The notes: a model not told the origin generated them from the letters alone. A stretch of 64,000 bases of DNA from Flavobacterium sp. SUN052 (GCF_028867935.1 NZ_JAPQNS010000004.1:310001-374000), one strand, 5' to 3'; shown: positions 51,575 to 61,160, counted from the stretch's first letter. A program made the numbers and translations.

Positions 51575-51896
51575 CTCAATAGCATAAACACGAAGGTACG
51601 GTATGTTGTTGACCTGCTTTATGCAATTGAAAGTTGATGGCACTGATTTTATGAAATGCCTTACGTCAGAAGTTTGAAATAACGGTTAACTGATTGTAGC
51701 GTTTTCACTAAACAAATGCAGCCTGATAAGTATATTTTTAGTTTATAAACGGCATTGAAAATATATTTTCAATGCCAAATTTTATTAAATAATGGCCCTG
51801 CACTTGAATTATTTATTCCATGTAATAGTCTAATTTATAATATATCACCGTTGTTCTGTAAGTTTGCGGCATGTTCTACATATTAACCCCGTTGAA
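51575..51896. other. AT-rich intergenic region with a promoter
   Basis: This 322-base stretch between divergent genes is A/T-rich with no credible gene. It contains a small dyad GAAAATATATTTTC (about 51758-51771). It also holds the -7 element TAAGTTTG (51859-51866) that serves the next plus-strand gene. I see no RNA structure in it. Confidence 0.6.
51859..51866 (+). promoter_or_regulatory. -7 promoter element TAAGTTTG
   Basis: An exact TAnnTTTG match, 30 bases before the ATG at 51897. No good -33 box is visible in the A/T-rich upstream DNA. Confidence 0.5.
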
Positions 51897-52388
51897 ATGA
51901 AATCTGTTGACATTCGTTTTTTCTCAGTCGAAGAAAATAGCCAACCAAAAGAGAAGAAAGAAAAAGCACCCAAGGCAAAGAAAGTAATTCTAAAAGGATA
52001 CATTTCTAATGCTGGTAAAGTGGTATTTCCTGCCAAAACTGTTGCTGATTTAGGCGTTGACGTTGAGAATACCGCTTTCAAAATTGGTATGCAGGATGGC
52101 AAACGGAAGGCCAAATCTCTGTATATGGTTCCTGCCGGTGATGATCAAACAGATGCATTCCAATTAGAGAAAGCTGCCAAAAGTTATACATTGTCTTTGC
52201 CCTTTATCCTGAAAAAAAGTGGCATTGATTTTAAAGAAAATAAATACGATTTTATCGTTAATCTGTTTGATTATGAGGGGTCTACGGCCCTTGAGCTCCA
52301 ATTGAGCCAGGCTGAAACTGCTCCCAAAGCACCGTATACGGGTAAGCCACGTGGTCGTAAGCCTAAAGCGAAAGAAGGCGTGGAATAG
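51897..52388 (+). CDS. Small protein with a basic AT-hook-like tail
   Basis: I chose the ATG at 51897 (MKSVDIRFFSVEENSQPKEK); the frame is open 33 bases further but that region is the promoter. The 163-residue protein has a Lys-rich segment (about residues 17-32), a folded middle (GYISNAGKVVFPAKTVADLGVDVEN, FQLEKAAKSYTLSLPFILKK) and a tail GKPRGRKPKAKEG similar to an AT-hook core. DNA binding is therefore plausible but unproven. I do not recognise the family. It has its own promoter and a strong terminator. Confidence 0.7.
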   Translation: MKSVDIRFFSVEENSQPKEKKEKAPKAKKVILKGYISNAGKVVFPAKTVADLGVDVENTAFKIGMQDGKRKAKSLYMVPAGDDQTDAFQLEKAAKSYTLSLPFILKKSGIDFKENKYDFIVNLFDYEGSTALELQLSQAETAPKAPYTGKPRGRKPKAKEGVE

Positions 52389-52403
52389 TGTTTTGCCAAT
52401 TCG

Positions 52404-52439
52404 AAAAGAGCCTCGCTTTTATAAAAGCGAGGCTCTTTT
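52404..52439 (+). terminator. Intrinsic terminator
   Basis: The arms 52404-52420 and 52423-52439 (AAAAGAGCCTCGCTTTT and complement) form a perfect 17-bp stem with a T tract at the end. Confidence 0.9.
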
Positions 52440-52693
52440 TATTTTAAGACGTCCGTTGTTCAACGTTGACAAAGTATTACACGTTCATCTAATCCGGTTT
52501 GTGCGTCAGGCACTGAAAATTTGTAATCACCGTAAGATCTTGCAGACCAAACAGCGAAATGTAATTGGTATTATCTGGAAGATTATGAGGGTGCTTCTCG
52601 GCTCAATAAAACCGTGTTATATACGGAAAAAGAAATTAGCCGTGAACAAGGCTTGTAGTCAAATTTATCTTGTTACGGTATTAGAATGCACAC
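52440..52693. other. Intergenic region without recognisable gene
   Basis: About 250 bases between a terminator and a convergent gene. A frame of 128 codons passes through it from inside the previous gene, but its composition and overlap argue against coding. I see no repeat or RNA signature. Confidence 0.5.
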
Positions 52694-53569
52694 TTATTTC
52701 CGGGCGTAATAGTATAAAGAAACTGCCGGGCTGTTGAATCGCTCGCTGAGTGTGTAGAATCCTTTTGCCTCTTTGGCGAAGCAAACCGCTTCGCCTTGTG
52801 GTTCGAGCCGATAGGGAAGCGTGCGACCCTCCTGAAGCTGGAGCGCATCGGGCAACGACTGGCCATCTTTCCGTTTGTAATAATAAACGTTGGTGTACGT
52901 CCGAAGCAGAATTTCTGTGCCATCCGGTGAGATTCCTGCCCCCGTCACAACCGATAGTGGGATTTCGCCCAAGGCTTCGGCAACAGTTACTTCATTAATG
53001 TTCTGAGGGTATTTCAATCGATACAGCCGAACCCGGGTTTCGCGTTTGGACACAATATAAATGTCACGGGTCAGCGGGTCGACCAGCAAGGCTTCGGCAT
53101 CGCGGGGGCCGTCGGGATAGCGGTAATTGATGCGCTCTACCTGCTGAATGGGTGTCGTGAGGCTGGCGGGCTCCGGGAACCGATAAACGGTCCGGCTGGC
53201 GTATTCAGCGTTGTTATCGCCAATGTCGCCCAGATAGATGTAGTTAACGTTGGCTTGTGGGCCAGGGCCGCTACTCATATCTTCCATGTCAATATTCTGG
53301 GCATTGGGAATACCCAGTTTACCTTTTACTTTTCCGTCGTAACCCAGCAAGGCTAGTTCGGCGGGGCTGCCACCATCCTGTTGCACCCACAAATTCCCCG
53401 ACATACTCCGACTATCGACCATTCCCGAAGCCTCATCAATTTGCCCCGGAACAATTCCCACCGATGTGGGATCCGAAGAAAATTGAGCTGTGCTAACGGG
53501 CGTAACACCGGGGCGTTTACAACCTGTTAACATCAATAAAAAGGCAACACTGAAGAGTCGGATCGACAT
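52694..53569 (-). CDS. Hypothetical propeller-type lipoprotein
   Basis: The 291-residue protein has a lipoprotein signal (SVAFLLMLTGC, Cys at about residue 17). The mature part has repeated strand blocks (GNLWVQQDGGSPAELALLGYDGKV, NYIYLGDIGDNNAEYASRTVYRF, RDIYIVSKRETRVRLYRLKYP, EILLRTYTNVYYYKRKDG), like a beta-propeller. The GDIGDN motif and many acidic turns suggest metal binding. I do not recognise a family with certainty. It is probably exported to the outer membrane. Confidence 0.68.
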   Translation of the reverse strand: MSIRLFSVAFLLMLTGCKRPGVTPVSTAQFSSDPTSVGIVPGQIDEASGMVDSRSMSGNLWVQQDGGSPAELALLGYDGKVKGKLGIPNAQNIDMEDMSSGPGPQANVNYIYLGDIGDNNAEYASRTVYRFPEPASLTTPIQQVERINYRYPDGPRDAEALLVDPLTRDIYIVSKRETRVRLYRLKYPQNINEVTVAEALGEIPLSVVTGAGISPDGTEILLRTYTNVYYYKRKDGQSLPDALQLQEGRTLPYRLEPQGEAVCFAKEAKGFYTLSERFNSPAVSLYYYARK

Positions 53570-53722
53570 AGTAATTAAGTGAATGATTCGAGAACGTAAC
53601 GACGAAAGGACCGATTGCGTTTAAAGGAAAATTATCAACGGGTGTATTTTGAGCCATTATTGGTGAAAAACGTGAAATACTGACTATTACCGATTATTTT
53701 TAAGCTTAAATACACCCTAATT

Positions 53723-56215
53723 ATGCGATATACACATCTTCCTACCTTTTGTTTGCTGGTCACCTTGCTAGTGCAAGTGCCCGACTCGCTGCGCGCTCAG
53801 TCGTATCAGACTCCGCCCAAACCCCTCGCCGATCTGGTAACGGTGGCACCCACACCCACGGTGAGCGTATCGGGTAAGGGCGATTACCTGCTGATTCTGG
53901 AACGGGCAGCCAACCCAACCATCGCCGAACTGGCTCAACCAGAATTTAAGTTGGCAGGTCTCCGCTTGAACCCAGCTACCAACGGGCCCAGCCGCACGAT
54001 TCACCTGACAGGCTTGCGGCTCAAGAAATTGCCAACTGGGGCTGAGGTTGCCATCAGCGGATTGCCTTCGCCAGCTCAGTTGAGCAACGTGCAGTGGTCG
54101 CCCGATGAAACCAAAATTGCGTTTACCAATACAACCAGTAACCGGATTGAGTTGTACGTGGCCGACCTTGCTTCTGCCACTGCCAAGCGCGTGGGTGACA
54201 TGGCTTTAAACGGGGTGTTGGGTGTACCATTTCAGTGGTTGTCCGATAGCCAAAGCCTGATCGTAAAAGCCATTCCAGCAAACCGGGGAGCGGCTCCGGC
54301 AGATAATCGTGTGCCCGAAGGACCAACCACGCAAGAGAACGTTGGTGGACGGCGGGGACAGGCCCCTACCTACCAGGACTTGCTCAAGAACCCCTCTGAC
54401 GAACAACAGTTTGCCTATTATGCAACCGCTCAGGTGATGCGTGTTGGACTAGACGGACAGGCGCGCCCCCTTGGAGAGCCGGGTTTAGTGATGACCGCTA
54501 TTCCCTCACCCGACGGTCGGTATGTGATGACCGAAACGGCCCACAAACCATTCTCGTACCTGGTGCCTGTCCGTCGGTTTCCAACCAAAACCGACGTGTT
54601 TAGCATCGACGGAACGCTGGTAAAAACGCTTGCCGACACACCATTGCAGGAAAGTGTGCCCTATAGCCCTGATGGTGCGCCAACGGGTCCTCGAAATTAC
54701 ACCTGGCGCGATGATGTGCCTGCTTCGGTTTATTACACGGAAGCTCAGGACAAAGGTGATCCAAAAGTGAAAGCCGAGATTCGCGACAAAGTGTTCCTGA
54801 TTGATGCACCATTTACGGCGCAACCCAAAGAAATTTATGCCGCTGCGTACCGATTCCGCGGTTTCGAATGGGGTAACGAGAATACCGCGCTGGCTCAGGA
54901 GTTCTGGTGGCAGTCGCGCAAATCGGTTACCAAAGTGGTGAACCCAACCAACTGGCAGGCAACTGTTTTATTTGATCGCTCTAACGAAGACCGCTACGGT
55001 GACCCCGGTGATCCCGATACCAAGCATAATCAGTATGGTCGCACCGTGCTGAACTTGTTGCCCAACAATGAGGTGATGATGATTAACAACCAGGGGGCCT
55101 CGCCCAAAGGCGATCAGCCGTTTGTGAGCTTGCTGAACCTCACCACCAAACAAAGCCGCATTCTGTGGCGGTCGGGCGGTGCGGGCCCTGATGCTACTGT
55201 TTTCGAGCGGCCAATCAACGTGCTCGATGCTACTAAAGGGTTGATTCTGACTACCCGCGAAACGCCCGACGAGAATCCGAACTATTACATTCGCAACCTG
55301 TATCCAAAGGGTAAAAAGGCGGTGGCCCTTACCCAGGTAACTACGTTTCCACACCCCTATCCTCAGTTGAAAGGCGTTCAGAAACAACAGCTTCGCTACA
55401 AACGTGCCGATGGGGTAGAACTTTCGGCAACGCTTTACTTGCCAGCAGGGTATAAGAAGGAGCAGGGGCCGCTACCCACGTTTTTATGGGCTTATCCGGC
55501 AGAATTTAAGGACAAGGAAGCAGCAGGACAGCTGTCAGGGTCACCGTATCAGTTCAACCGGATCAACTACTGGGGTGCCGCTGCTTTTGTGACGATGGGA
55601 TACGCAATTCTCGACAATGCCAGCATCCCTATCGTGGGTGAGGGCGACAAAGAACCCAACGATACATACGTAGAACAACTGGTATCGAGCGCTAAAGCCG
55701 CCATTGACGAAGGTGTTCGGCTGGGCGTAGTTGATGCTACTCGTGTTGGTGTGGGTGGCCACTCATACGGCGCGTTTATGACGGCTAACCTATTGTCCCA
55801 CAGTAACCTGTTCCGGGGTGGTATTGCCCGCAGCGGTGCGTATAACCGGACGCTTACACCCTTTGGTTTCCAGAACGAACAACGCTCATACTGGCAGGCA
55901 CCCGAAGTGTATAACGCGATGTCGCCCTTTATGAACGCTGACAAAATGAAGACGCCCCTGTTGCTCGTTCACGGTGAGGCCGACAATAACACCGGTACTT
56001 TCCCGATTCAGTCGGAGCGGTACTACAATGCCCTGAAAGGTTTCGGTGCTACAACTCGCTTAGTGTTGTTGCCTTACGAAAGCCACGGCTATACGGCAAA
56101 AGAGTCGCTGTTGCACATGCTTTGGGAAATGAACGGCTGGTTAGATGCTTACGTGAAAAACCCCAAGCCAACAACGGCTGGTCAAACTCCATCGAAGGTC
56201 GGGGGCGGAAAGTAA
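53723..56215 (+). CDS. S9 family (prolyl oligopeptidase-type) peptidase
   Basis: The 830-residue exported enzyme starts with a signal peptide (LLVTLLVQVPDSLRAQS). An N-terminal beta-propeller follows (about residues 40-540), then an alpha/beta hydrolase domain. The catalytic Ser is in VGGHSYGAFMTANLL (about residue 677), the Asp in LLVHGEADNNTG (about residue 759) and the His in YESHGYTAKES (about residue 793). It cleaves peptides or glutamyl/acyl-peptide bonds in the periplasm. The C-terminal tail (GQTPSKVGGGK) shows no sorting domain. No neighbour explains its substrate. Confidence 0.9.
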   Translation: MRYTHLPTFCLLVTLLVQVPDSLRAQSYQTPPKPLADLVTVAPTPTVSVSGKGDYLLILERAANPTIAELAQPEFKLAGLRLNPATNGPSRTIHLTGLRLKKLPTGAEVAISGLPSPAQLSNVQWSPDETKIAFTNTTSNRIELYVADLASATAKRVGDMALNGVLGVPFQWLSDSQSLIVKAIPANRGAAPADNRVPEGPTTQENVGGRRGQAPTYQDLLKNPSDEQQFAYYATAQVMRVGLDGQARPLGEPGLVMTAIPSPDGRYVMTETAHKPFSYLVPVRRFPTKTDVFSIDGTLVKTLADTPLQESVPYSPDGAPTGPRNYTWRDDVPASVYYTEAQDKGDPKVKAEIRDKVFLIDAPFTAQPKEIYAAAYRFRGFEWGNENTALAQEFWWQSRKSVTKVVNPTNWQATVLFDRSNEDRYGDPGDPDTKHNQYGRTVLNLLPNNEVMMINNQGASPKGDQPFVSLLNLTTKQSRILWRSGGAGPDATVFERPINVLDATKGLILTTRETPDENPNYYIRNLYPKGKKAVALTQVTTFPHPYPQLKGVQKQQLRYKRADGVELSATLYLPAGYKKEQGPLPTFLWAYPAEFKDKEAAGQLSGSPYQFNRINYWGAAAFVTMGYAILDNASIPIVGEGDKEPNDTYVEQLVSSAKAAIDEGVRLGVVDATRVGVGGHSYGAFMTANLLSHSNLFRGGIARSGAYNRTLTPFGFQNEQRSYWQAPEVYNAMSPFMNADKMKTPLLLVHGEADNNTGTFPIQSERYYNALKGFGATTRLVLLPYESHGYTAKESLLHMLWEMNGWLDAYVKNPKPTTAGQTPSKVGGGK

Positions 56216-56229
56216 CAGTAAAACCATTC

Positions 56230-56260
56230 TTGCCCATTGTAGCGTAAGTCCCTACCTTTG
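56230..56260 (+). promoter_or_regulatory. Promoter of aspS
   Basis: TTG at 56230-56232, 20 bases, then TACCTTTG at 56253-56260 match the Bacteroidota consensus. The start codon is 126 bases downstream, with a long hairpin between. Confidence 0.55.
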
Positions 56261-56274
56261 CGGCCAGAAATAAA

Positions 56275-56369
56275 GAGTGACGGTCCGACGTTTCGGAGGG
56301 CGGAAGAGTGAGAGAGCGTTATTGCTTCTCGGACTTTCTTTCGCTCTCCGAAACGTCGGACCGTCACTC
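56275..56369. repeat. 24-bp perfect palindrome in the aspS 5' region
   Basis: The arms 56275-56298 and 56346-56369 (left begins GAGTGACGGTCCGACGTTTC) are exact reverse complements with a 47-base loop containing CTCTTTC-like words. If the promoter at 56230-56260 is used, this hairpin would be transcribed in the aspS leader. It shares CGGTCCGRCGYTTCGGAG with 61056-61073. Confidence 0.75.
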
Positions 56370-56385
56370 ATTCGCTCTTTAGAAA

Positions 56386-58143
56386 ATGCTCCGATCTCAT
56401 ACTTGTGGCGAACTTCGCCTGACTGATGCTTCTAAAACCGTAACACTCTCCGGCTGGGTCCAAACTGTCCGCGACAAAGGCGGAGTGCTTTGGATTGACC
56501 TACGCGACCGCTACGGAATTACTCAACTTATTCTGGAAGAGGGTGTTTCATCGCCCGAACTGTTCACAATGGCCCGTACCCTGGGCCGCGAGTTTGTAGT
56601 ACAGGCAACGGGTGAGGTTGTGGAGCGGAACTCAAAAAATCCGAATATTCCGACCGGCGAAATTGAAATTCGGCCTACAAGTCTGAGCGTTCTGAATCCG
56701 GCTAAAGTGCCGCCATTCAAGATTGAAGATGAAACCGACGGGGGCGACGACCTCCGCATGAAGTACCGGTATCTGGACCTTCGCCGGAATCCCGTGCGCC
56801 GGAACCTTGAGCTCCGCCACCGGGTAGCGCAGGAAACGCGCCGGTATATGGATGGGCAAGATTTTATTGAGGTTGAAACGCCGGTGTTGATTAAGTCAAC
56901 GCCCGAAGGTGCCCGCGACTTTGTGGTGCCAAGCCGCATGAACCCCGGCGAATTTTATGCCCTGCCTCAATCGCCCCAAACGTTTAAGCAGTTGCTGATG
57001 GTGTCGGGTTTTGACCGGTATTTTCAGATTGTGAAGTGTTTCCGCGATGAAGATTTGCGCGCCGACCGCCAACCCGAATTTACCCAGATCGACTGCGAAA
57101 TGTCGTTTGTGGAGCAGGAGGATATCCTGGTGATGTTCGAAGGTCTGGTTCGCCATCTGTTCAAAACGGTGAAGGGTATTGACCTCTCAGAGGTACCCCG
57201 TATGACCTACGCTGAGGCCATGCGGCTCTACGGTTCCGACAAACCTGACATCCGTTTCGGGATGGAGTTTGTAGAACTAACTGATATTGCCAAAGGCAAA
57301 GGTTTCCCCGTTTTCGACGCGGCCGAACTGGTTGTTGGTATCAACGTAACAGGTGCTGCCGAATACACCCGCAAGCAACTCGACGAACTGACCGAATGGC
57401 TCAAACGTCCGCAGATTGGTGCGAAAGGCATGATTTACGCCCGCGTCAACGCCGACGGAAGCGTGAAATCATCCGTTGATAAGTTCTACAGCCCCGACAA
57501 TCTGGCAGGTTGGGCCGCTAAACTGGGCTCAAAACCTGGTGACCTGATCCTGGTACTGTCGGGTGAGGCTGATAAAGCCCGTAAGCAACTTAACGAGCTT
57601 CGGCTCGAAATGGGTACTCGTATGGGACTCCGCAAGCCCGACGATTACAAAGTACTGTGGGTGCTCGACTTCCCGCTGTTGGAATACGGCGAAGAAGAAC
57701 AACGCTGGTTTGCTATGCACCACCCCTTTACGTCGCCCAAACCCGAAGATATTCCGCTGCTGGACACCAATCCCGGCGCGGTGCGGGCCAATGCCTACGA
57801 CATGGTGATCAACGGCACCGAAGTGGGCGGTGGATCAATTCGTATTTTTAACAAGGAGCTTCAGGCCCGGATGTTCAGCCTGCTCGGCTTCACCGACGAA
57901 GAAGCTAAAGCGCAATTCGGGTTCCTGATGGATGCGTTTGAGTTTGGGGCACCTCCGCATGGTGGTATCGCTTTCGGGTTCGACCGCCTGTGTTCACTCT
58001 TCGGTGGCGCCGACTCCATCCGCGACTTTATCGCGTTCCCCAAAAACAACTCTGGGCGCGACATCATGATCGATTCACCCTCAATCATTTCGGATAAGCA
58101 ATTGGATGAGTTGAAAATCAAGACGGTAGTCGAAGCGAAATAA
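56386..58143 (+). CDS. aspS: Aspartate--tRNA ligase
   Basis: The 585-residue class II synthetase charges tRNA-Asp. An N-terminal OB-fold anticodon-binding domain ([27 protein letters not shown]) precedes the catalytic domain. Motif 2 is [23 protein letters not shown] (about residues 216-238) and motif 3 is [15 protein letters not shown] (about residues 530-544). A GAD-like insertion (about residues 290-400) fits the bacterial type. The length is normal. A terminator follows. Confidence 0.96.
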   Translation: MLRSHTCGELRLTDASKTVTLSGWVQTVRDKGGVLWIDLRDRYGITQLILEEGVSSPELFTMARTLGREFVVQATGEVVERNSKNPNIPTGEIEIRPTSLSVLNPAKVPPFKIEDETDGGDDLRMKYRYLDLRRNPVRRNLELRHRVAQETRRYMDGQDFIEVETPVLIKSTPEGARDFVVPSRMNPGEFYALPQSPQTFKQLLMVSGFDRYFQIVKCFRDEDLRADRQPEFTQIDCEMSFVEQEDILVMFEGLVRHLFKTVKGIDLSEVPRMTYAEAMRLYGSDKPDIRFGMEFVELTDIAKGKGFPVFDAAELVVGINVTGAAEYTRKQLDELTEWLKRPQIGAKGMIYARVNADGSVKSSVDKFYSPDNLAGWAAKLGSKPGDLILVLSGEADKARKQLNELRLEMGTRMGLRKPDDYKVLWVLDFPLLEYGEEEQRWFAMHHPFTSPKPEDIPLLDTNPGAVRANAYDMVINGTEVGGGSIRIFNKELQARMFSLLGFTDEEAKAQFGFLMDAFEFGAPPHGGIAFGFDRLCSLFGGADSIRDFIAFPKNNSGRDIMIDSPSIISDKQLDELKIKTVVEAK

Positions 58144-58164
58144 TAAAGTATAGTAAGCCAATTG

Positions 58165-58212
58165 GTTAAGCCTGAGAAACGCCTTATTTTGGCCCGTTTT
58201 CTCAGGCTTAAC
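58165..58212 (+). terminator. Terminator after aspS
   Basis: The arms 58165-58179 and 58198-58212 (GTTAAGCCTGAGAAA and complement) form a perfect 15-bp stem with an 18-base loop. An A/T-rich run follows. Confidence 0.7.
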
Positions 58213-58214
58213 TA

Positions 58215-58246
58215 TTTTTATATGCTTCTTTTTTTATATGCTTCTT
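58215..58246 (+). repeat. 16-bp tandem duplication at the start of the beta-helix gene
   Basis: TTTTTATATGCTTCTT occurs twice in succession (58215-58230 and 58231-58246). Each copy carries an ATG (58222 and 58238), and the two ATGs are in different frames. Only the second opens the signal peptide of the surface protein. Confidence 0.8.
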
Positions 58247-61024
58247 TCTACACACAAACTTTTAATTGTTTTATTTCTTGCGTTTTGGTTTGGATTGTCA
58301 GCCGCTTTTGGGCAGACGGTGGTGTATGTGACACCGTCCGGGGCAGGTGATCAAACCGGCTCGTCGTGGGGGAACGCGTTATCCGGAACCCAACTCCAAC
58401 CTCGATTAGCTGTGGCTACGACAGGAACTCAATTTTGGGTGGCCGGGGGACTATACAAAACCACTGCTGGTTTGTCGAACGATCGTTCGTTGAGCTTCCT
58501 TATTCCGTCGGCGGTTCAGGTGTACGGTGGATTTGGAGGCTTCGAGGGAAGCGTATCTGAGCGAGAGCTTACTCAGCCGTCAAGTACTACGTTCTCTGGC
58601 GAATTGGGCAATTCCAGTGATCAGGAGGATAACGCGTTTCACGTAGTTACATTCAAAAACGTATCATCCGTTACCCGGATCGACGGAATAGTTGTCACCC
58701 GTGGAAGGGGAGGTGACGGAGCCGGAATTTTTAATGATGGGGCTGGGACTGGAAATCGAAGTGATCCGACTATCACGAACTGCTATATTACTGAAAATGT
58801 GGCAAGTTACGGAGGTGGAATATATAACGGAGGTTATCAAGGGAGTGCTAATCCAATTATTATCAATTGCGTTATTAGCCGCAACACGGCTTACACAAAC
58901 GGGGGCGGAGTTTACAATAATGGCTATCAGGGGCAGTGCAATCCAACGTTTACCAATTGCCTATCCGTCGGCAATCAGGGGAGGGATGGAGGAGCTTATT
59001 ACAACGAAGCCTATTCGGGTGTCTGCAATCCTGTTTTCAGGAATTGCACGATTATTGAAAATCAGTCAACCCACTACTACCCCAGCGATGGTAGCGGTAC
59101 AATGTATAACGACGTGCCGGGTAATCAAGGCAACTGTTCGCCTACCTTAGTTAATTGCATTGTCTGGGGTAACTCCTCTATGTACGCGCCCAGCTCAAAC
59201 GCCAGCGTTTTCAATAATGGCACTGTTAATCTGACAATAACCTATTCCAGTGTTCAGGGCGGATACGCTGGTACAGGAAACGACGGCACAAATCCAAACC
59301 TACAAGCCGATTTTCGGCTCCCGACTAATTCGTCGGCTATTAATTCTGGCGATCCCAACAGCACGACGGCAACGATCTCGGAACTTGATTTAGCCCTAAA
59401 ACCCCGCATTCGCGATGGCCGAATCGACCGGGGAGCCTACGAGTATTGGCTTCGATACGGACCTGGCTTTCGGGTTCACGTTACACCAAATGGAGCGGGC
59501 GACCGTTCGGGTGAGGGGTGGAGCAATGCCCTGTCAGCGACGCAGTTAGCTGGAGTTTTAGTAGATGCTCTTGCAGGGACGGAGTTTTGGGTAGCTGCCG
59601 GTTTATACAGACCCACGCAGTCAAGAAATCGTGCGATGAGCTTTCAGATTAATTCGGGGGTAAAAATCTATGGAGGTTTTGCTGGAAACGAAACCGATCT
59701 AAACCAACGAAATATCAACACTAACCAAACAGTCCTAACTGGAAATATTGGCTCTCAATCGGATTATGGCGACAATGTGTTTCAGGTTGTGAAACTCAAA
59801 AATACCTCGCCAAGTACGCGATTGGATGGCCTTATAATCCGGGATGGTTATGAAAGTCGGGATTATGCAACATCAAGGTATCCTAAAGGGGGAGCCGGTA
59901 TTTATGCCGATGGAAGAGGATTTGGGAATCGGTGCGAAGCCGTAATTGTCAATTGTACGATCACCAGCAATAGAAGTTCCAATGTCGGTGGTGGCATATA
60001 TATCGATGCCGACGACGGTGGCTACTGCTGGCTCACCATCGAAAGCACCGGTGTTACATCGAATATAGCTTCCAATTATGGGGGTGGCATCTACTGTTTA
60101 GGTAATCTAGGCGTGGGTGGTGCCACGCTCTCAAAATGTTCTTTTGTAAGTAATACCGTATTTGGCTTTGGAGGAGCCATCAATTGCTTTGCTCCTAATT
60201 CAACTAATTCGCGAAGTACCGTAAATGCAGACCAGTGTGTATTTTTTAATAATTTGTCTTCTTATATAGGGGGTGTGATGCACTTACAGGTAAATACAGG
60301 AGGAAAATCGTTGCCCACTTTTAAAAACTGTTTATTCAATGACAACTTCGCGTCGCAGTCTGGAAGTGTTGTAGCTGTTCAGGCAAGTTTTTACGCGGAA
60401 GTCAGTCCTACATTCATCAATTCGACATTTGTCAACAATAGAGTAACCCGTGTCGGGACAGGAACCACGCTGAACAGTATGATTGAGAGTACCTGTACCA
60501 GCACGTATCGTTTCCAGAATAGCATCATCCGGGATTTCGGGTATGTTTATCACGCTTCTCAAAACTACATTGCCCCCAATTATAACATCACCTACTCCAA
60601 CATTCAAGGTGGCTTTGCCGGCACGGGAAATATCGACGCAGATCCGCTGTTTGTCGACCCGGCCAATGGTAATTACAGGTTGCAATCAGGTAGCCCATCC
60701 ATCAATACGGGCGATCCCGCCAGCACAACAACCAGCGTTTCGGCAACTGACTTAGCGGGCAATCCACGTATCGACAACTCGCGCGTTGATATGGGGGCTT
60801 ACGAGCGCCAGACCGTTACCGGTCCCATTTTAACCCTGAAAGAAGGCAGCTGGAATGATCCGCTAACCTGGCTCTATCAGCAACTCCCCGGATCGGATGA
60901 CACCATTCTGATTCGTCATCGCGTAGGCTTGCCTGCTAGCTACGTAGGCAAAGCACGCACGGTGCAGTACGAAGCCAACGGGCAACTCGTGTTCTCGCCA
61001 GAGGCACGGCTCAACCTGAACTAA
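58238..61024 (+). CDS. Exported right-handed beta-helix (choice-of-anchor Q) surface protein
   Basis: The 928-residue protein has a signal peptide (LLIVLFLAFWFGLSAAFGQ). It contains two homologous modules: VYVTPSGAGDQTGSSWGNAL (about residue 29) and VHVTPNGAGDRSGEGWSNAL (about residue 412). Each has an FWVAGGLY/FWVAAGLY strand, then Asn-rich rungs with repeated INCVISRNTAYTNGGGVYNN and similar units typical of pectate-lyase-like beta-helices. Each ends with the NPRIDNSRVDMGAYER type of 'choice-of-anchor Q' motif. The C-terminus (WNDPLTWLYQ..., FSPEARLNLN) may be another small domain and not a standard T9SS tail. Ligand is unknown, probably a polysaccharide. Confidence 0.82.
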   Translation: MLLSTHKLLIVLFLAFWFGLSAAFGQTVVYVTPSGAGDQTGSSWGNALSGTQLQPRLAVATTGTQFWVAGGLYKTTAGLSNDRSLSFLIPSAVQVYGGFGGFEGSVSERELTQPSSTTFSGELGNSSDQEDNAFHVVTFKNVSSVTRIDGIVVTRGRGGDGAGIFNDGAGTGNRSDPTITNCYITENVASYGGGIYNGGYQGSANPIIINCVISRNTAYTNGGGVYNNGYQGQCNPTFTNCLSVGNQGRDGGAYYNEAYSGVCNPVFRNCTIIENQSTHYYPSDGSGTMYNDVPGNQGNCSPTLVNCIVWGNSSMYAPSSNASVFNNGTVNLTITYSSVQGGYAGTGNDGTNPNLQADFRLPTNSSAINSGDPNSTTATISELDLALKPRIRDGRIDRGAYEYWLRYGPGFRVHVTPNGAGDRSGEGWSNALSATQLAGVLVDALAGTEFWVAAGLYRPTQSRNRAMSFQINSGVKIYGGFAGNETDLNQRNINTNQTVLTGNIGSQSDYGDNVFQVVKLKNTSPSTRLDGLIIRDGYESRDYATSRYPKGGAGIYADGRGFGNRCEAVIVNCTITSNRSSNVGGGIYIDADDGGYCWLTIESTGVTSNIASNYGGGIYCLGNLGVGGATLSKCSFVSNTVFGFGGAINCFAPNSTNSRSTVNADQCVFFNNLSSYIGGVMHLQVNTGGKSLPTFKNCLFNDNFASQSGSVVAVQASFYAEVSPTFINSTFVNNRVTRVGTGTTLNSMIESTCTSTYRFQNSIIRDFGYVYHASQNYIAPNYNITYSNIQGGFAGTGNIDADPLFVDPANGNYRLQSGSPSINTGDPASTTTSVSATDLAGNPRIDNSRVDMGAYERQTVTGPILTLKEGSWNDPLTWLYQQLPGSDDTILIRHRVGLPASYVGKARTVQYEANGQLVFSPEARLNLN

Positions 61025-61050
61025 AAACTGAGCTGGCGTTTCTGTGAAAG

Positions 61051-61141
61051 CGTAGCGGTCCGGCGCTTCGGAGAGTGAAAGAACGAGAGAAAGTTTGAGA
61101 AGCTACGGCCGCTCTTTCACTCTTTCGTTCTTTCGCTCTTT
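61051..61141. repeat. Imperfect palindrome of CTCTTTC/GAAAGAG words
   Basis: CGGTCCGGCGCTTCGGAG at 61056-61073 matches the core of the aspS palindrome. GAGAGTGAAAGAACGAGAG (from 61071) pairs loosely with CTCTTTCACTCTTTCGTTC (from 61112). It lies between the surface-protein gene and the PDH E2 gene and may act as a terminator. Confidence 0.55.
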
Positions 61142-61160
61142 ATTTTTCACGCCTTTACCT

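Noticed and set aside
51864..51896. An upstream start for the AT-hook-like gene
   Set aside because: The extra codons begin within the -7 promoter element TAAGTTTG, so they would not be in the transcript. The ATG at 51897 fits better.
52351..52737. A 128-codon plus-strand frame after the AT-hook-like gene
   Set aside because: It begins inside the previous gene, crosses a perfect intrinsic terminator, and overlaps the 3' end of the lipoprotein gene on the other strand. Its composition is not protein-like.
58162..58350. A 62-codon frame using the first ATG region before the beta-helix gene
   Set aside because: It overlaps the aspS terminator and the signal-peptide region of the surface protein in another frame. 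The second ATG at 58238 gives a signal peptide and long product.
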